Below, in pieces: positions 8,555 through 9,698 of a stretch of DNA of 9,698 nucleotides (position 1 is the first letter of the stretch; every line of letters begins with the position of its first letter). The stretch covers positions 1-9,698 of the forward strand of contig JBHIWP010000226.1 of assembly GCA_041987425.1 (NCBI GenBank). The letters are read 5' to 3'. The stretch is from Leptofilum sp041987425 (lineage in GTDB: Bacteria > Chloroflexota > Anaerolineae > Promineifilales > Promineifilaceae). The translations under genes and the position numbers were made by a program. The notes under the pieces are model-generated. The model searched no databases. It was given only the letters and a program-made list of their open reading frames with translations, and was not told the origin of the DNA.

Positions 8555-8766
8555 TGCCTCCTCTTCTTTTTAATTGTTAGTGAGTCTCTTTGGACAAATA
8601 AAAAGCGGGGCACCGTTTCGCCAGGCAAATTCTACAAAAATATTGCCGGAGCAAAACAGATAAGCTGAAGCAAGTCGCCTTTTGGCTAGTCGAAAAATTT
8701 GTGAGCTTCAGCACCAGACCCGCTTTTCTCTGTTAGGATTTAAAATGCCCCCGGTGGAAGGAGGCA
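8555..8766 (-). promoter_or_regulatory. Candidate structured leader of hppA mRNA that may hide its RBS
   Basis: Four sets of inverted arms are perfectly nested in plus-strand coordinates. They are TGCCTCCT/AGGAGGCA (8555-8562 with 8759-8766), AAAAGCGGG/CCCGCTTTT (8601-8609 with 8719-8727), GGCAA/TTGCC (8624-8628 with 8643-8647) and GCTGAAGC/GCTTCAGC (8664-8671 with 8705-8712). On the minus-strand transcript this gives a closed multibranch structure spanning almost the whole predicted 227-nt leader. Its outermost stem pairs the hppA Shine-Dalgarno with the first nucleotides of the RNA. I matched no known riboswitch class. The 9-bp and two 8-bp arms are suggestive but unproven. Confidence 0.4.
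8557..8562 (-). promoter_or_regulatory. hppA ribosome binding site with long spacing
   Basis: The minus strand reads AGGAGG, 13 nt before the ATG at 8543. The match is strong but the spacing exceeds the usual 5-9 nt. No better in-frame start lies closer, so either the long spacing is tolerated or leader folding adjusts it. Confidence 0.6.
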
Positions 8767-8776
8767 TGGAGGCACG

Positions 8777-8805
8777 ATTGTAACGAATTGCACAAGCTAT
8801 GTCAA
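8777..8805 (-). promoter_or_regulatory. Strong sigma-70-type promoter for hppA
   Basis: On the minus strand a perfect TTGACA (8805-8800) is followed by a 17-nt spacer and TACAAT (8782-8777, 5/6 match). The predicted start is near 8770, about 227 nt before the hppA ATG. This is the best promoter match in the window. Confidence 0.75.
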
Positions 8806-8816
8806 AAATCGTTACA
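8779..8816. promoter_or_regulatory. Dyad overlapping the hppA promoter, possible operator
   Basis: TGTAACGA (8779-8786) and TCGTTACA (8809-8816) are perfect 8-bp inverted arms with a 22-bp spacer. One arm covers most of the hppA -10 and the other lies just upstream of its -35, so a dimeric regulator bound here would block the promoter. No regulator gene is visible in the window. Confidence 0.4.
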
Positions 8817-8880
8817 GGAGTGAAATGTAGATAATAAAGTGGAAATTTGAGCAAGAGTCGCCAGGCAGCAAAGAAGCCTC

Positions 8881-8909
8881 TTGCCATGCCCTGGGCAAAT
8901 TATTACAAT
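8881..8909 (+). promoter_or_regulatory. Sigma-70-type promoter for the EAD/NB-ARC pair
   Basis: TTGCCA (8881-8886) is followed by a 17-nt spacer and TACAAT (8904-8909), each a 5/6 match to consensus. The predicted start is near 8916, giving a leader of about 36 nt before the ATG at 8952. It points away from the hppA promoter. Confidence 0.6.
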
Positions 8910-8951
8910 CTTTCCAGACCAGTCAACATTTTCATACCTTGAGGATAGATC

Positions 8952-9347
8952 ATGACCGCACAAGATTTGCGCCAGACCATCAGCCAACGGTTCAACTTGA
9001 GTGACATTCGCACGCTCTGTTTCGATTTAGGAATTGAGTACGAAGAGCTTGGCGGTGGTCCAAAATCAGACGTCATCACCGCGCTAATCGGTTATTGCCA
9101 GCGCAATGAACGGCTGAACGATTTACAAAATTATCTCCAGCGGGAACGTTCATTTGTGGCTTGGGCCGAACTGTTTGCTAATCTTCCAGAATCGGCTCCA
9201 GAGCAGCGCCCTGCTCAAGGGAGCACCACCATACATATTGCTGGTGATGCTTATGGTTTGATAGCCAACAACAGCGGCACAGTTGAGCAAAATTACAATA
9301 TGGAAAAAAAGGCCAAGATCGATAACAGCAAACCGACTGAGGAATAA
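8952..9347 (+). CDS. Stand-alone effector-associated-domain (EAD)-like adaptor
   Basis: This 131-residue protein begins at an ATG with GAGG 7 nt upstream. Residues 4 to about 75 form a compact helical domain with the pattern LRQTISQRFNLSDIRTLCFD followed by LGIEYEEL, a GGG turn and a closing helix with RNERLNDL. This resembles the EAD adaptor domains of bacterial conflict systems; I recall the LCFDLG-x-x-YEEL pattern from the EAD7 type, but could not check it. EADs are death-fold-like homotypic adaptors that recruit effectors to NTPase sensors. Residues 78-93 are a linker, and 94-115 hold a Gly/Asn-rich motif (DAYGLIANNSGTVEQNY) that recurs at the start of the next protein. The tail is charged. 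No catalytic domain is present. The gene is followed after 2 bp by the NB-ARC gene, whose ribosome binding site lies in this gene's last codons, so the two should be translated together. Confidence 0.8.
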   Translation: MTAQDLRQTISQRFNLSDIRTLCFDLGIEYEELGGGPKSDVITALIGYCQRNERLNDLQNYLQRERSFVAWAELFANLPESAPEQRPAQGSTTIHIAGDAYGLIANNSGTVEQNYNMEKKAKIDNSKPTEE

Positions 9348-9349
9348 TC

Positions 9350-9698
9350 GTGACCAGAATGCCGCTCAATATTCAGGTGGATCGTGATGTCTATGGTTTT
9401 ATCCAAGAAAATGCTGGAACAATCAACCAGAATTTTTACTACCAGCGGGCCGATGGGCAGCCGCGCATTCCGATTCAGCTGCCGCCGCCGGTAGAGCATT
9501 TTACCGGCCGTGAGTCTGAGGTGGCGCAAGTTTTAGAAACCCTCTACCCTGGTCAAATGCTAACGCTGTGGGGTCCGGGAGGCATGGGCAAAACGGCCGT
9601 TGCCGCCACCGCTCTCCATCAATTAATCCAAAATGAAACGCTGCTCACCCGCTTCCCCGACGGCGTTATTTTTTACAGCTTTTACGGCCGTCCTACCA
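9350..9698 (+). CDS. NB-ARC/STAND-family signalling ATPase, partial (N-terminal 116 residues)
   Basis: The GTG at 9350 is chosen because GAGGA (9339-9343) lies 6 nt upstream; the alternative ATG at 9359 would be 15 nt away. Residues 8-29 repeat the EAD partner's C-terminal motif (DVYGFIQENAGTINQNF). A linker with a PPP run (45-47) leads into FTGRESEV (51-58), the usual entry to bacterial NB-ARC modules. LTLWGPGGMGKTAVAA (71-86) follows, with Walker A GPGGMGKT at 75-82 and Lys81, and then FPDGVIFYSFYG (102-113), typical of NB-ARC proteins. Such ATPases act as oligomerising switches in bacterial immunity and signalling, with C-terminal sensor repeats. Walker B, the sensor and any effector lie past the edge. 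The protein lacks an N-terminal effector or EAD, consistent with the adaptor being encoded separately upstream. Confidence 0.88.
   Translation, partial: MTRMPLNIQVDRDVYGFIQENAGTINQNFYYQRADGQPRIPIQLPPPVEHFTGRESEVAQVLETLYPGQMLTLWGPGGMGKTAVAATALHQLIQNETLLTRFPDGVIFYSFYGRPT

Larger units (their letters stand above)
8544..8951. other. 408-bp intergenic region between divergent genes
   Basis: No believable coding sequence is present. From left to right it holds: the hppA ribosome binding site; a nested set of inverted repeats inside the predicted hppA leader; a GGAGGCA direct repeat (8760-8766 and 8768-8774); the leftward hppA promoter with an overlapping dyad; a stretch of about 65 bp (8817-8880) where I see no clear signal; the rightward promoter; and the adaptor gene's ribosome binding site (GAGG at 8941-8944). 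Confidence 0.8.
710..9691. repeat. Dispersed palindromic octamer ACGGCCGT, 11 copies
   Basis: Copies begin at 710, 1049, 2501, 3902, 5132, 5312, 6069, 6079, 6879, 9593 and 9684. About 0.15 would be expected by chance in 9.7 kb at even base composition. They occur in all five protein genes except the EAD gene, and twice in the hppA terminator. Near matches (ACGGCCGC at 281, 540 and 5286) also occur. The pattern resembles the HIP1 palindrome of cyanobacteria in style, though the sequence differs. Confidence 0.85.

Noticed and set aside
8544..8770. Fluoride riboswitch upstream of hppA
   Set aside because: It would make biological sense, but I could not find the conserved core segments; only generic nested arms are visible.
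8817..8951. Replication origin or phage attachment site in the divergent intergenic region
   Set aside because: No DnaA-box cluster, AT-rich unwinding element, tRNA gene or integrase is present.
8802..8987. 61-codon minus-strand frame between hppA and the EAD gene
   Set aside because: It overlaps the EAD start and the rightward promoter, and would begin inside the hppA -35 region; no family resemblance.
9178..9529. Minus-strand frames opposite the EAD/NB-ARC genes (9178-9369, 9293-9529)
   Set aside because: They are shadows of the plus-strand pair, whose P-loop and paired motifs are clear.

Overview
The window looks like chromosomal DNA of an Anaerolineae-type member of the Chloroflexota. 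That placement is inference. It rests on three things: a very long acidic TPR protein with scattered Trp-Leu motifs, a separate EAD protein beside an NB-ARC ATPase, and an over-used palindromic octamer (ACGGCCGT). No rRNA, tRNA, CRISPR array or insertion sequence was seen.

Layout, left to right. Positions 1-4875 on the minus strand hold 1625 uninterrupted codons of one giant protein. It has an N-terminal TPR solenoid of about 230 residues, followed by at least 1300 residues of acidic, low-complexity sequence with about twenty W-L motifs; its C-terminus lies beyond the left edge. Upstream of it, also on the minus strand, is a zinc-dependent HDAC-family deacetylase (4952-5989) with its catalytic residues intact. 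Next comes a 247-bp spacer with a perfect 26-bp palindromic terminator and two weaker hairpins. The spacer is followed by hppA (6237-8543, minus), a membrane pyrophosphatase pump with the residues of the K+-dependent class.

The 408-bp gap 8544-8951 separates leftward hppA from a rightward pair. It holds two near-consensus sigma-70-type promoters pointing in opposite directions, a dyad overlapping the hppA promoter, and a nested set of inverted repeats in the predicted hppA leader that could sequester its ribosome binding site.

The right end is a tightly packed plus-strand pair. A 131-residue EAD-like adaptor (8952-9347) is followed after 2 bp by an NB-ARC/STAND ATPase (9350 to the edge). Both carry the same 22-residue motif, at the C-terminus of the first and the N-terminus of the second. 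This suggests a split immune-type signalling ATPase whose sensor and effector lie beyond the right edge.

The leftward genes appear to be three transcription units (hppA; HDAC; the TPR giant, possibly also read through from HDAC). No common pathway is evident among them.
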